Shown here one piece after another: positions 46,601-56,699 of a stretch of DNA of 64,000 bases. Within the stretch, counting starts at the first letter, position 1. The number at the start of each line of letters is the position of its first letter. Where the stretch lies: assembly GCF_022539315.1 (NCBI RefSeq), contig NC_066336.1:930001-994000 (forward strand). Reading direction: 5' to 3'. Below the pieces are notes generated by a model that saw only the letters and a list, made by a program, of their open reading frames with translations, ran no database searches and had not been told where the DNA came from. The stretch comes from Serinus canaria. Its lineage: Eukaryota > Chordata > Aves > Passeriformes > Fringillidae. A program made the translations under genes and the position numbers.

Positions 46601-49600
46601 GGACCTTAAATCCCATCCAGTGCCACCCCTGCCATGGGCAGGACTCCTTCCACTGTCCCAGGCTCCTCCAAAGCTCTTCCAGCCATGGAGGAGCCACATT
46701 TTTCCTCTGGGAATGCTCAGCTCTCCTTGTTTCCTGCTGCACTTCCAGCCCAGGCTGTGTTTGCTGTTCTGCCTGCACTTCTGCACTGGAGGAATCAGAG
46801 AATCCTGGAATATCCAGGGTTGGAAAAGACACACACAAGGATCACTTAGCTCAGCTCCTGGCCCTGCACAGGACACCCCAAGAACCCCACTGTGTGCCAG
46901 AAAAGGGATTTGTCTCTCTTGGAGTGATCTTGGCTGTTGGAAGCTCCCAAAAAGGGCAGAGTGGGGGTTGGTTGATTTTTTTCCAGCCAGCACAGTGCCC
47001 ATGTGTGCTTTTTGTCCCCTGCTCCACCCCAGGAGTGTGTGTGACATCCTGTCCTGCCTTCAGCCTTCACATCCTGAGAAAGTTTCCCAAGCTCTGGAAT
47101 GAAACTCTTGGTTGTGAAGGTCCTGTCAAACTTTCTCACCATGTGCATGGGCTGGAAAAGCTTGAGAAAATTCTCCTTGCTGCATCTCCTTCTCTGGAGG
47201 ATTTAACTCCTTCCCATCCTCCTAGGACTGGGGGGATTTGCTTCTGCCTTTCCTCTGTGGGTCAGGGACTTTGTGGTCAGTCTGTTGTTACCCCACAGGA
47301 AAACAGAGTCAATTTTGGGTGACATTATTTGCTGTTATGGAGCTAAAATGTGCCAAGGGTCTGGTGGGTGTGGAGTCACTCCATCCTCTGCTGCCTTCCC
47401 TGGAATCCCAGAGGAATCTTCTGGGAGCTGTCTTTGCTCTTCCAGCTCCCTAAAAAAGTTGTTCTATTTGATTATAAATCAGCTGCCAGCTCCTCTCCTT
47501 TTTCCCCTGGGCCTGGTGTTTGGACACCCAATCCAATTTGGGCACAGGTGCTTAAAGCTGGGTTAGTCAGAGCCCTGAGCTGAGCTTGCTGGGCCACATT
47601 CCTCACTGGAGCTGTCCAAGCCTGTCCCAGGGCTTTGGTCACCTCAGTGGCCATCTCTGCTCCCTGAAACCCTCCTTGGCTTCTCTGCTTGAGTCCTCAA
47701 AAAGGGCAAAAATTCCTGGTCAGCCCCTCTGGAGCCAGGCTGGGAGAGCTGGGGGTGCTGCCCTGGAGAGGAGAAGGCTCCAGGGAGAGCTGAGAGCCCC
47801 TGCAGGGCCTGAAGGGGCTCCAGGAGAGCTGCAGAGGGACTGGGGACAAGGATGGAGGGACAGGAGCCAGGGAATGGCTGCCAGTGCCAGAGGGCAGGGC
47901 TGGATGGGATCTTGGCAATTGGGAATTGTTCCCTGGCAGGGTGGGGAGGGGCTGGGCTGGAATTGCCAGAGCAGCTGGGGCTGCCCCTGGATCCCTGGCA
48001 GTGCCCAAGGCCAGGCTGGACACTGGGGCTGGGAGCACCTGGCACAGTGGGAGGGGTCCCTGGCACAGTGGGAGGGGTCCCTGGCACAGTGGGAGGGGTC
48101 CCTGGCATGGCACAGAGGTGGCACTGGGTGTGTTCAGCTCCCTTCCAATCCAGCCCAAACCATTCCATGATCTCAGAGCCTTTTTCCAGCAAAGTCTCTC
48201 AGCTCTGCTTGGCCATGGCTGCAGTTGGATCCTTGCTGGATCCTGGTGCTGCTGTGCTGGGACAGGAAGCTGCAGCTGTGCATTCACCATGTGCAAGGTG
48301 CAGTTATTTTAGAGGCCAGTTCAGTTCTTCCCTTCACTTCCCAGAGCCAAGGGGAGGGAACACCTGAGTTTTTGCAGGATGGGCTTTGCCAGGCCCTTGG
48401 GAGCTCCTGGCAGCATTCCTGCTCCCTGCTGGAAGGGGATGCAGGGGATGAACCCTGACATCAGTCAGATCCTCTCCCCGGGCCTGTGTCCTGATTAAAT
48501 ATCCCCAAATTGCCATCCTGCTTCATTAAACACTGCTGGTGTGCCTTGGGGTGATCCCAGTGCCCCCAGGCCTGACCTCAGGGTAATCTCTGCCTGCTGC
48601 TTTGTCACAAACTGGAGGGTTTAGATCCATTTCAGGGGTTTTGTGGCTTTATTCCAGCACCAGCTGTTCTCGTGCTGCAGCCAAGGGTCAGTCTGGAGCT
48701 GCTGGTTCAGGGCTGTGCAGAAGCATAGCATGGGGGAGAGAGCAGCACAGGAGGGTGGAAGGGAAGTTTGGGAACGGGAAGGTGTGCAAGGAAAATGGGG
48801 AAGCAGGAGAGTGTATGAAGGAATCAGCAGGGAGGGGTGCAGAGGAAACTGGGGAGCAGGACAAGGTGCAATGGGAGGATGAGCAGGATGGGGTAGAGGA
48901 GAAATTGGGGAGCAGGAAGGGGTGCAGTGGGAAGTTGGGGAGCAGGAAGGGGGCACAGAGGAAGTTGGGAAAGAGGAGGGGGTGGTGAAATCTTTAGGGA
49001 GGTTGTGCAAGAAGCCACATCTTGCAAGAGGGCACTGACCTTGTCCTGCTCCAGGGAAGCTCCACTGGGCTCTCCTGCCTGAGCTGGGAGTGTTTGGGTG
49101 CTCCAGTGCTCCTGTCCTGGCAGGCTGGGGCTGGTGCTGTGCTGGGGCTGCAGGGATGGTGCTCATGGCTGGTTTAGAAACCCAATTTTTCAGCAAAAAC
49201 ACTTCATCCTTCCAACTTTTATTAATAAAGTACAATGAAATAATGGAATGAGAGCAAGAGCTCTCCTTCCATGACTTATCCAGTGTTTTCCAGCCGTGGA
49301 TTTCCACGTGGCTGCCCCTCTGCTCCGATTCCTGCCGTGCTCTGTGCCCTGCCCTGCAGCTAACTCCTGCCTCCTGGGGCACCCTGCCCTTTCCAGGCAG
49401 GAACCAGGCCCAGAAGGGCTCGTGCTGCCCTGGTGAGCACCAGGGAGGGCATTCCCACATTCCCAATCTTTTCCTGTGTTTTCCTAGGAGAAGAAGAAGA
49501 AGAAGAAGCACAAGGCCAGGCAGTCCTCGGAGTCGGGCTCGGACAGCTCGGCCTCGGACAGCGACGGAGCTCAGCCCTCCAGCAAGAGGCCCAGGCACTC

Positions 49601-49652
49601 CAGGAAACCCAGCAAGGCTCCCAAGAAGAAGAAGAAGAAGCACAAGAAGTAG
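34631..49652 (+). CDS. ZCCHC17: ZCCHC17, nucleolar S1 and CCHC zinc-knuckle protein (7 coding exons)
   Basis: Nucleolar and ribosome-associated RNA-binding protein (also called pNO40/PS1D). Coding exons: 34631-34672, 35516-35573, 37517-37617, 37701-37792, 39702-39802, 42166-42314, 49488-49652. They total 708 nt, 235 aa, against about 241 aa in human. Residues about 15-85 form an S1 RNA-binding domain (VTDYGAFIKIPG, VGDKVWVKLIGRE, KLKLSLSMKVV). A zinc knuckle follows with Cys125, Cys128, His133 and Cys138 (C-x2-C-x4-H-x4-C). The tail is acidic, then Ser/Lys-rich, and ends in a poly-Lys nucleolar-type signal just before TAG. The fourth coding exon's donor (37,792/37,793) has an A at -1 and is weak. 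I chose it because phase and homology (QDERKKRSF after the join) require it; splicing after GAGTGG would give a stop. The start is the first ATG in frame with the S1 domain; human has a short upstream extension not seen here. A 5' noncoding exon lies near 34.3-34.5 kb. Confidence 0.95.
34967..35420 (+). mobile_element. CR1 LINE 3' end, ZCCHC17 first coding intron
   Basis: Longer copy starting in CTGGAGAGGAGAAGGCTCCA and ending CCCAACTCAAACCATTCTGG. The first 301 bp (to 35,267) look identical to 47,722-48,022. Confidence 0.9.
36170..36715 (-). mobile_element. AT-rich LTR-like insertion in a ZCCHC17 intron, reverse
   Basis: On the minus strand it reads CTATGCAATGTCAGGTCC, later GAGAATTTATTGCTCATTTT, then a T/A-rich end. 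It looks like an ERV LTR in reverse, but the class was assigned by composition only. Confidence 0.5.
37012..37510. repeat. Minisatellite ending at a ZCCHC17 acceptor
   Basis: Units of 30-50 bp around CCCCTGGGGCTGTTCCTGTC and CCTTCTGTCCCAT. The last units form the pyrimidine-rich tract before the acceptor at 37,516. An AT repeat (TATATAAATATAG) precedes it. Confidence 0.92.
37812..38205. repeat. Minisatellite starting just after a ZCCHC17 donor
   Basis: About 17 copies of GGCATGGCTGCCCAGGGG plus (A/G)CACAGG, beginning about 20 bp inside the intron after the donor at 37,793. Confidence 0.93.
38222..38535 (+). mobile_element. Solo LTR, related family, with TATA box
   Basis: Starts TGTGGCAG, shares CAGAGAAAAGAATGAGAAGC, has CTGTCTATAAAAGCAAC near 38,465 and ends TCATGGAATCAGTGCTAATT. 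The structure fits a complete small LTR. Confidence 0.7.
39140..39505 (-). mobile_element. LTR, family A-like, reverse orientation
   Basis: Reverse complement of LTR landmarks: AATAATCTGCTCTGACTCCA, ACAGTCTCCATAACACATTC and AAGAATTGTTTTCTCTTCTT. It sits just upstream of the zinc-knuckle exon of ZCCHC17. Confidence 0.65.
39890..40030 (-). mobile_element. CR1 LINE 3' fragment
   Basis: GAATGGTTTGGGTTGGGAGG through GGACACCTTCCACCATCCCA to CACTTCCAGGGATCCAGGG, starting 90 bp after the zinc-knuckle exon of ZCCHC17. Confidence 0.85.
40190..40440 (+). mobile_element. CR1-like LINE fragment
   Basis: GAGGAGAGACTGAGGGAGCT, GGACAAGGAGTGATGGCC and GGGAAGAACTTCTGTCTGAG follow the CR1 3' region in sense order but are diverged. 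Confidence 0.6.
40560..40950 (-). mobile_element. CR1 LINE adjoining the duplicated SNRNP40 exon
   Basis: Reverse copy from GCAGAATCACTGAGGTGGGA to AGCCCCTCCTGGGGCTCCAG. The SNRNP40-derived segment continues from its end without a gap. At the source locus (31,756) only the last 75 bp of this CR1 type is present. Confidence 0.87.
40883..41220 (-). pseudogene. Duplicated SNRNP40 exon 3 segment inside ZCCHC17
   Basis: About 336 bp matches 31,756-32,091 with only about half a dozen differences seen by eye. It contains the end of a CR1, SNRNP40 exon 3 with both splice sites (acceptor CCCCCAG, donor GTGAGG) and about 110 bp of intron. The exon copy (41,014-41,107) still reads NFATLKGHSGAVMELHYN; one change turns WNVYG into WNAYG. 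It lies antisense in a ZCCHC17 intron, upstream of the SNRNP40 start, so it cannot join the normal SNRNP40 mRNA. The sequence diverges immediately after GCTGAGTGCCA in both copies. Confidence 0.9.
42985..43105 (-). mobile_element. CR1 LINE 3' fragment
   Basis: GTTTGGGGTGGAAGGGACCT, then AATCCCAGCCCAGCCCTGCC, with a triplicated CCCAGGCTGCT before CCATCCAGCCTGGCCTGGGG. Confidence 0.83.
44110..44895 (+). mobile_element. CR1 LINE, two pieces, in the last ZCCHC17 intron
   Basis: 44,110-44,250 matches the CR1 segment around GAGGGAGCTGGGGCTCAGCC. 44,715-44,895 is the 3' end (CACAGAAAGGGTTGATGAAA, GTGGTGGAGTCCCCATCCCT, CCAACCTAAACAATTCCAGG). The middle is unrelated, so they may be separate insertions. 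Confidence 0.7.
46318..46468. repeat. Short minisatellite in the last ZCCHC17 intron
   Basis: Four copies of CCCCTGCTCACTGCATTC plus CCTGGTGACCCCAGTGCTC, two of them with an extra ATTC. Confidence 0.88.
46565..46690 (-). mobile_element. CR1 LINE 3' fragment
   Basis: AATCGTGGAATGGTTTGGTT through CCTTAAATCCCATCCAGTGC to CCACTGTCCCAGGCTCCTCC. Confidence 0.85.
47722..48180 (+). mobile_element. CR1 LINE 3' end, ZCCHC17 last intron
   Basis: Near-identical partner of the copy at 34,967, in the same orientation, with three internal repeat units. Divergence is concentrated in the last 100 bp (CAGAGGTGGCACTGGGTGTG). Confidence 0.9.
48755..48985. repeat. Purine-rich degenerate repeat, GGGGAGCAGGA units
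   Basis: G/A-rich strand with repeated GGGGAGCAGGA(A/C) and GTGCA(G/A)TGGGA, 25-35 bp apart, in the last intron of ZCCHC17. Confidence 0.75.
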
Positions 49653-50184
49653 CCCTGGGGTGAGCAGGGCAGGCTGGGCTGCTGCCACGGCCATTCCCTG
49701 GGGCAGCCAGGAGGGACCAGCAGCTCCTGCTCCAGGGCCAAGGAGTTTATTGCAAAGGAACATGTGGTGTTACAGGTGTTGGCCTTGTGTGAGCTGTCCT
49801 CTGTCACCTTGGGCACAGGCTGCTGCCAGCAGCAGCCCTATTTGTCCCACAGCTGCTGCCAGCACAGGCTCATGACGCTCTGCAGGCCACCCCTGCTGTG
49901 CCACAGCCTGGTGTCCTGCTGGAGCTGCTGCCAGCTCCTGTGACAGCTGGGGGACAGCAGCCCTGCAGAGCTTGGGGTGGCACAGCCAGGCCCCCACCGT
50001 GCTGGGGACAGGGTTGGTGGGGCCACAGCCCCCTGGCACAGAGCTCTGGGCTGCAAACCTGCCCCGGCTCCCTCGGTCTCTCTGCAAACACGGGGAGTGG
50101 AGGAGCAAGGAGCAGATGGGGGAGTGGAGATACTGGGAGTAAACATGGACTGTGGAGTGTTTGCTGCCTTGGAAAGGGATGGAA

Positions 50185-50190
50185 AATAAA
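50185..50190 (+). terminator. ZCCHC17: ZCCHC17 polyadenylation signal candidate
   Basis: AATAAA lies 533 bp after the TAG and is followed by a T-rich stretch (GTACTTTGTACC, then CCTTTCTTCTG). The 3' UTR would be about 49,653-50,210. Confidence 0.6.
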
Positions 50191-50898
50191 TCTCGGCTCT
50201 CTCCAGCTGTACTTTGTACCGACTCCTTTCTTCTGTACCCTCCACACTTCATCTAGGGCAGGGGGAGAGCAGCGCTGGCTGCGTGGAGGAGATGGGAAAG
50301 GGTTTTTTTGGGAAGTTCTGGCTGCTTCCCCAGGTTCCCTGGGGTGGGAAGGGGGTGTGTGGTGAGGTAACCCATAGGAGAAGCCTTCTGGAGGGAGCAT
50401 AGATCGTGTAACTGGAGCTGAAGGTCAGGGGAAGGGATGGCAGGGGGAGGGTGCCAGGAGCAGCTCGGCCCTGCTGGCACAGATGTGAAGGGGGGAAGGA
50501 GCTGCCCCTGCGGCCTCTGGCTCTGCAGGGAGCTGGGATTGGAGCTGGCAGTTGTTGGTGTGGCAGGAGACTTGGGACTGCTGCTGCGGCCTCCCCTTAT
50601 CCCCTTTCCTTCCCTGTGCTTCCCGCCCCAGCTCCCCGTGGCTGATCCCCCTGTGGGGCCATTTCCCTTCCCGAACCCTGACACAAGAGCTCAGGATTTT
50701 GTCCCGGGGAGCCTGGAACAAAGCCCCTCTGCTGGGGCTGTGGGGCTGCCTCCTGCCCTGGGGCATTCCCGGAGAGCCAGGCTGGGATGGGCTACTGGGA
50801 CCACTGGCCATTAACCCCATCCCTGCCAGCCCTGTGGGTGGGCACGTGCCCAAAACGCCTTTTCCCGAGTAACCCGAGCACAGAGCTGTAACAACACC

Positions 50899-50904
50899 TT
50901 TATT
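50899..50904 (-). terminator. FABP3: FABP3 polyadenylation signal candidate
   Basis: TTTATT on the plus strand (AATAAA on the minus) is 223 bp past the FABP3 stop, giving a 3' UTR of normal size for this gene. The 50,210-50,880 gap to the ZCCHC17 end holds no feature I recognise. Confidence 0.65.
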
Positions 50905-51126
50905 ATTTTTCCATGTGACTTTTCCCACTATCAGTTAAAAAAGAACCCAACAACGAACCACGAAACCACCACCCGAGCCCCTCGAGCCCCTGCAGGCGCC
51001 GGGCGGGGCCAGGGGCGGCCCCGCTGGGGCAGCGGCTCCGAGCCCACGGGAAGCAATGCCTGGCACGGGGCCAGAAGGTGGGGACGATGTGGCACCGGGT
51101 GACAGGCAGGGGACCTGGGACAGCGT

Positions 51127-54100
51127 CTATGTCGCCTTCTCGTAGGTGCGGGTGGAGACGACGTTGCCCAAGGTGAGAGTCTGGGGACAGAGAGGTGGGG
51201 GGAGTTAGTGCTGCCCTGCCCGGCTCCCAGCTGAGCTCTTTCAAACCATTTCTGAGGTGGGAACGTCAGAATAAAACCATTTCCTTACCAGAACCAATTT
51301 CCCATCCTTCAGCTCCCGGACCAGCGATGTCTCCTTCCCGTCCCACTTCTGCACGTGGACGAGTTTGCCTCCATCCAGTGTGACCAAGGACTGCAGGGAG
51401 GGATTGAGAGCCGCAGTTATTTTCCTCTCCGGGGTTTATCCCTCAGAGAGGGCTCTGGAGCCCCGCGGGGCTCGGGATCAGCCTGGGGGTGCCGCTGCGG
51501 GGATGCCCGCCTGGCACCGCGCCCGCCCGGCTGGGTCAGCCACGCTCAGCCCAGCCTGGATCCTGCACTGGCACACGGTCTCGGCTGTCCCCCTGTCACC
51601 CCGGGTGCCACCGGCACGGTCACCCTGCCCTCCGTGCCCCGGGGCCACCGGGACCTGTCCCGGCCGCGCTCCCAAGCGCCGCTGGCCGGCTCCGGCGGGG
51701 ACCGGAGAGGCGGGGCGGGGATCGGGGCTTGGAACCGAACCTTCCCTGCCCGGCAGGGCCCGCCGAGGCTTTTTGGAGCGGCTGATGCAGCCAACGCGCC
51801 TCTCTCGGCGCGCTGGTGTTTGCACAGCGCCGCTGCTGACTCAGCCCCGAGCGCCCGGCCCGTGCCAAGGTTACTGTGACAGCGCCGCGGCACGCAGGGC
51901 GGGGTGGTGCCAGGACAGCCACTGCCACCAGCACTGGCACCGCCTGCCTGTCCCCATCCTGCCCTGTGCCCCCCACGCAGCCCCTCCAGAGCCGGGGGCT
52001 GCCCCTCGGTGCCCCCATGGTTGGGGTCTCAGATGTGCCCCAGCCCCTGATCCCCACAAGGCTCCGGGTGCTCCCTCAGATCCCAGTTCCCCCCACAGCT
52101 GGGTCCCCCCGCTGCTCAGCTGCCCAAAAGTTTGGGTACCCACAGGTTTGGGTGCCCCAAAGCCAGAGGGCAGGTATGGATGGATGGATGGAATACTGGG
52201 GAGAAATTCCTGCCTGGGAGAGGGTGAGGCCCTGGCACAGGTGCCCAGAGCAGCTGTGGCTGCCCCTGGATCCCTGGCAGTGCCCAAGGCCAGGCTGGAC
52301 AGTGGGGCTGGGCGCAGCCTGGGATCTGTGGAAGGTGTCCCTGCCATAGCAGGGATGGCACTGGATGAACTTTAAGGTCCATTCCAGCCCAAACCATTCC
52401 ATGCTGTCCTGGGTGCCCCACAATTCCCGGCACCCCACGGCTCACGCCATCCTGTCCAGCCCCGTGCCTCGGGCAGCCGTCCTGGCCCCACTGACCCATC
52501 ACGTGCCCTCTGGCCCCGGCCGAGGGACACCCCAAGGGCACGTCCCGGGCCGGGCAGGAGCCGCGGGCCGGTCACACGTCCCTGCTGCTTGAACAGCCGC
52601 CAGGAGCTGGGGCGGGAGGGAGCGCGGCGGGCAGGGAGCTCCCACTCAGCCCTTTCCCCCAGCCTCCCGCCGAGCCCGGCCCTTTGTGCTTCCTGCTCTG
52701 GGGCCAGGAAAGGGTTTTGTGGCCAGAGAGCCCCCAGGTTCCTCCCGAGGTGCCCCCCGGGCTGGGTGTGGGGCGCAGAGCTGCCAGCTGCTCCGTGCAT
52801 GGAGCGGCAGCTGGAATCTAGGGAAAATCAGGAACTTGGCCACTCCTTCGAGGGAAAATGCTCCCGCAGGGTAGGAGAGGGCAGGAAAGTCACCGCTCTC
52901 TCTCAGGTGATTTTTTTCCTTGCTCTTACAGGGAGGAGCAGCCTGGCCTGGGAAGTTTTGCTCTCCCCAGGGATGAGCCCTTAAAGTGGCACCGACCAGC
53001 TGGGACTGTCCTGGAGCTCCATCCCTGCAGGCACAGAGGGGAGCGGGCTCAAAAAAGAGGGGTGGTGCCCCCCTTCCCCCGGAGCAGGGACACTTCCCAC
53101 CGCCCCAGCACGGCCGCTGGCCTCCTCTTGAGCAAGCTGGCACCCGCCAGCCCGGCTCTTGCTCAACCTTCCCGCAGCTCCGTCCTGCCCTGGGACAGCC
53201 CAGCTGCAAAACGGATTCTGGGGTGCTGCCAGGACGGGACCAGGCTCGAGCAGCAGCCCCGGCGGGCACAGAGGTGCTCCCCTCGCACGGGCAGCCGGGA
53301 TGGAGCCCCGGGCTGATGGAGCGATCCCCGCAGCCCACAGAGCCTTTCGGGGGTGCCGCGGGGCTGGGGTGGGGCGCTGGGGGCTCACCTTGACGTTCCT
53401 GTCGTCCGCCGTGGTCTCGTCGAACTCCTCGCCCAGCTTGAAGGTGATCTCGGTGTTCTTGAAGGTGCTCTGGGTCTTCACGGTGACCTTGTCGCCGTCC
53501 AGCTCGATGATGGTGGTGGGCTTGGTGAAGCCGGCCACCTGCCGCGTGGCGAAGCCCACGCCTGGGGACCGAGAGTGAGGGCGGGTGGAGGGGCACGATG
53601 CAGCCCCCCCAGCCCCGGCATCGCCCCCGAACTCTTCCTCCCCGTGCTGCTGGAGGGTGAACCCCAAAACTGCTGCCCGCTCATGGTCCTGGGGGGCTCC
53701 GAGCAGAGAGGGGGGGCCAGGAGGGATGGACCCGGGACCAGCACCCACCCACCCTGAGCTGGGTGAGGGGGGACTGGTTCTGTCCCCCTTTCCCCGTCCT
53801 GCTTTGCGCTGGGGGCTGACCATGCTGGGGCTGCCTGATGGGGGCTCGGGGGCTTGGGGGGTCCTGAGCGACCCCCAGCACCCACGGGAGGCATCTCATC
53901 CCTTCACCCTCTGCCAAAGGCTGCCCCCGGGGGGGCTCGGGAAGGACACGACCCCTCACCCAGCCTGAGACCTCCTCACCTAGCCCAGCCCCATGTGCAC
54001 AAACCCCAGAGACTCCCTAAACCACCCACAGAGGCAGCAGCGACCCCCCCTCCGCCTGCAGCCCCCCAAGCCGGACCCCCGTTGGGGTTCTCCGGGCAAA

Positions 54101-54243
54101 TTGGGGGCACACAGAAAAAAAAAAAAGGGGTGATGTGACTCCGAGCCCGCTCTCAGCCGCGCTCACTCACCCAGCGCCTTCAGGTACTCATCGAAATTGG
54201 TGCTGTCCACCAGCTTCCAGGTGCCCACGAAGGCGTCGACCAT
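51127..54243 (-). CDS. FABP3: FABP3, heart-type fatty acid-binding protein (4 exons)
   Basis: Small cytosolic beta-barrel carrier of long-chain fatty acids in heart and skeletal muscle. Exons in transcript order: 54243-54171 (73 nt), 53561-53389 (173 nt), 51390-51289 (102 nt), 51180-51127 (54 nt with TAG). The 73/173/102/54 pattern is the canonical FABP gene structure, and all introns have GT/AG ends. The product is 133 aa, the usual FABP3 length. It begins [20 protein letters not shown], carries [17 protein letters not shown] and FDETTADDR, and ends STRTYEKAT, placing the fatty-acid carboxylate ligands Arg127 and Tyr129 as expected. FABP3 rather than another family member fits the sequence and its place beside ZCCHC17. 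Intron 2 (51,391-53,388) carries a CR1 copy and a Maf-type element. It converges with ZCCHC17, whose transcript ends about 700 bp away. Confidence 0.97.
51834..51845. promoter_or_regulatory. Maf recognition element (MARE) in FABP3 intron 2
   Basis: TGCTGACTCAGC, 12 of the 13 bases of the palindromic T-MARE/NF-E2-type site, in a CpG-rich stretch of intron 2 (51,480-51,900). Confidence 0.4.
52175..52410 (+). mobile_element. CR1 LINE 3' end in FABP3 intron 2
   Basis: CCTGGCACAGGTGCCCAGAG through AAACCATTCCATGCTGTCC; older, without the expanded internal repeat. It is antisense to FABP3. Confidence 0.8.
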
Positions 54244-54335
54244 GGCGAGGGGGCGCGGGGGGGCCGCAGACGCGCGTGGGTCCGGCCGGCTGCGAGCGAG
54301 GCACCGCCTGCAGCTGCTCCGGCCCCGCAGCCGCC

Positions 54336-54358
54336 TTAAATAATGTCCTCATCACATG
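54336..54358 (-). promoter_or_regulatory. FABP3: FABP3 core promoter: TATTTAA box and E-box
   Basis: On the minus strand a TATTTAA box lies about 95 bp upstream of the FABP3 ATG, with ATCATGTGATGAGG (E-box CATGTG) just upstream of it. A TATA-type promoter is expected for this tissue-regulated gene. A CpG-rich block continues to about 54,560. Confidence 0.6.
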
Positions 54359-54559
54359 ATTGGAAAGAGCACAGCGCGCTCCAGAAATACTCCCCGGCAG
54401 CGCTGCCAGCGGCCACCCCGGCCCGGCCACCCGCCCCCGGCCACCGCCCCCCGCCCCGACCCCCGGGCCGGGCACGGCCAGAGGGGCGCTCGGGCCGGGA
54501 GCGGTGCCCGGGCTCGGCGGGGCACGGAGGGGACGGGGGCGCTGAGGCGGGGCTGAGGT

Positions 54560-55640
54560 GGGCACGGGGGGTGTGCCCAGCCCAGGTGGTCCCGTGGGTG
54601 CGTGGGGAGGGGCAGGCGCTGCCCTGGGCACGGTCAGGGCGTGGGGACAGCGACAGTGGGGATGGCCTTTAGGGACACGAGTGGAAGGGACAGAGAAGCT
54701 GAGCTGGGGAAACTGAGGCATGGGGACAGGGGAGCTGAGCTGGGGAAACTGAGGCACGGGGAGCAGGGAGCACCGAGGGGGTGTGGGAATACATGTGGGG
54801 ACTCCAGGAGAGCGTGGGGACATGTGTGACACCCCCTCAATTCCGTGTGTCTGTGGGGACACGTGACCCGCTCCCTGCTCCGTGTGTCTGTGTGTGTGGG
54901 CACGTGTGCGACCCTGTCCCCTCCCTGTGTGCGTGGGGACACACGCGTGTGCCACCAGTGGTGCTTTAGGTGCCAGGGGGCCCTGGGGACAAGGACAGGC
55001 ACGGGGCTGTGGGGACCCCAGCAGGTCCCCCTCTGTCCCCGTGCTTTGGGCTCCAGCGCATCCCCAGCCCCTTCCCAGGGGTGGGATCACCCCTGGCCAT
55101 GGCATTCGCTGTCCCCTGGACCCCAGGGGACAGTGCCCGCTCCTGCCCCCATCCCCGGGTCGTGGAGGGACCCAGCTGGGGGCTCAGGTGTCCTTGAGCC
55201 CGGTGGCTGCAGCGTGTCCCCTTGTCCTGGGGACTTGGGGGTCAAAGGCACCAGGGCCGTGAGGGACCGGGGACACCTTCTCCCTGTCTCTGGCCCCTGT
55301 GTGACACCGCAGACACCCAAAAATAGCCGGAGCTCGTGTTCAGCGTCCTCCTGCTGACACTGCCACCCTGCAGGACCCCTCACCTCGTGCCCTGGGGGCA
55401 CAGGACCTGTCCCCGTGGGATGGGTGTCCCCTGTCCCGGCTGGGACACCGGGCAGGGCTCTGCTTGCCAGGGTCACAAGGACAATTTATTCCCCAGGGAG
55501 ACAGAGCCCCCATGGCCTGGGGGGGTACACAGAGGGCAAGGACTGTCCTCTGTCCCCTCACCTGGGTGTCAGTGTCCCTGCACAGCCGTGTCTCCTTGGG
55601 TGCTTGCTCTACAATGGGACCCTGAGATTGCAGCATTGTC
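54560..55640. other. FABP3 upstream region: no gene seen
   Basis: GC-rich with scattered GGGGACA and TGTGTGTC words grading into the minisatellite at 55,640. It may include the end of the PKI-like 3' UTR. Confidence 0.5.
55485..55490 (-). terminator. Possible polyadenylation signal for the PKI-like gene
   Basis: AATAAA on the minus strand, 2.5 kb beyond the PKI stop at 58,014. PKI genes are known for long 3' UTRs, but the interval contains CA and other tandem repeats and no nearer AATAAA was seen. Tentative. Confidence 0.25.
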
Positions 55641-56085
55641 CCGGCACAGGGACACCCCAACATAGGGACACCCTAACACAGGGACACCCAGACACAGGGA
55701 CACTCCAACATAGGGACACCCAGACACAGGGACACCCCAGCATAGGGACACCCAGGCACAGGGACATCCAGGCACAGGGACACCTTAACATAGGGACATC
55801 CAGGCACAGGGCAACCCCAACAGAGGGACACCCAGTGACAGGGACACCAATCCACATGGAGCGCTGATGGGCAGGGTCACCCATGCATGGTGGCACCCAC
55901 TCACAGGAAACAGCCATCCACAGGGTCACCCATCCACAGGAGCACCCGGGCACAGGGACACCCGGGCACAGGGACACCAGGGCACAGGGACACCTGGGCA
56001 CAGGGACACCAGGGCACAGGGACACACGGGCACAGGGACACCTGGGCACAGGGACACCCGGGCACAGGGACACCCACATGGCTGC
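55640..56085. repeat. CAGGGACACC minisatellite
   Basis: About 35 units of 10-20 bp (CAGGGACACCC, with CATAGG and GGGCA variants), lying between FABP3 and the PKI-like gene. Confidence 0.93.
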
Positions 56086-56149
56086 CCCTGCACACCCACC
56101 CACAGGAGCACCCCTGAACACGGCCTCGCACCCACCTGCAGAGATGCAC

Positions 56150-56295
56150 GCACATGCACACACGCACACGCACACAGACACACACACATGCACAGACACA
56201 CACACACAGACACTCACACACAGAGACACACACAAGCACAGGCACACACACACAGAGACACAGACACACACACACACACACACACTCAGATATCC

Positions 56296-56355
<60 letters not shown>
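56150..56355. repeat. (CA)n microsatellite, partly interrupted
   Basis: Interrupted CACACA/GACACA runs lead to about 50 bp of pure CA ending near 56,353. Cys/Val ORFs on the minus strand are artefacts. Decayed GATGCCCACACCCAC units continue to about 56,700. Confidence 0.95.
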
Positions 56356-56357
<2 letters not shown>

Positions 56358-56699
56358 ACATGCACAAATAGATGCCCGTGCACATGGGTGCCCGTGGATG
56401 CCCACACACACGGATGCACACGCACACGGGACTCCATGCCCATGAATGCCCACATAAGCCAATGCCCACGAGCACACAGATGCCCCCACCCAGCGATTGC
56501 AGTGTCGGGGGGTGCCCATGACCCTGCACACGGGTACACACACACACACACACATATGAGAGCCCACCACGATGCAAACGGGTGCCCACGCACGGGGATG
56601 CCCATGCACACGGGTTCCCACGCCCTCGAATGCCCCTGTAAATGGATGCCCACACCCACAGATGCCCACACCCACGGATGCCCACAGCCAGGGATGCCG

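Noticed and set aside
49744..49752. Minus-strand AATAAA inside the ZCCHC17 3' UTR
   Set aside because: FABP3 has a better placed signal at 50,899, and no other minus-strand gene ends here; probably chance.
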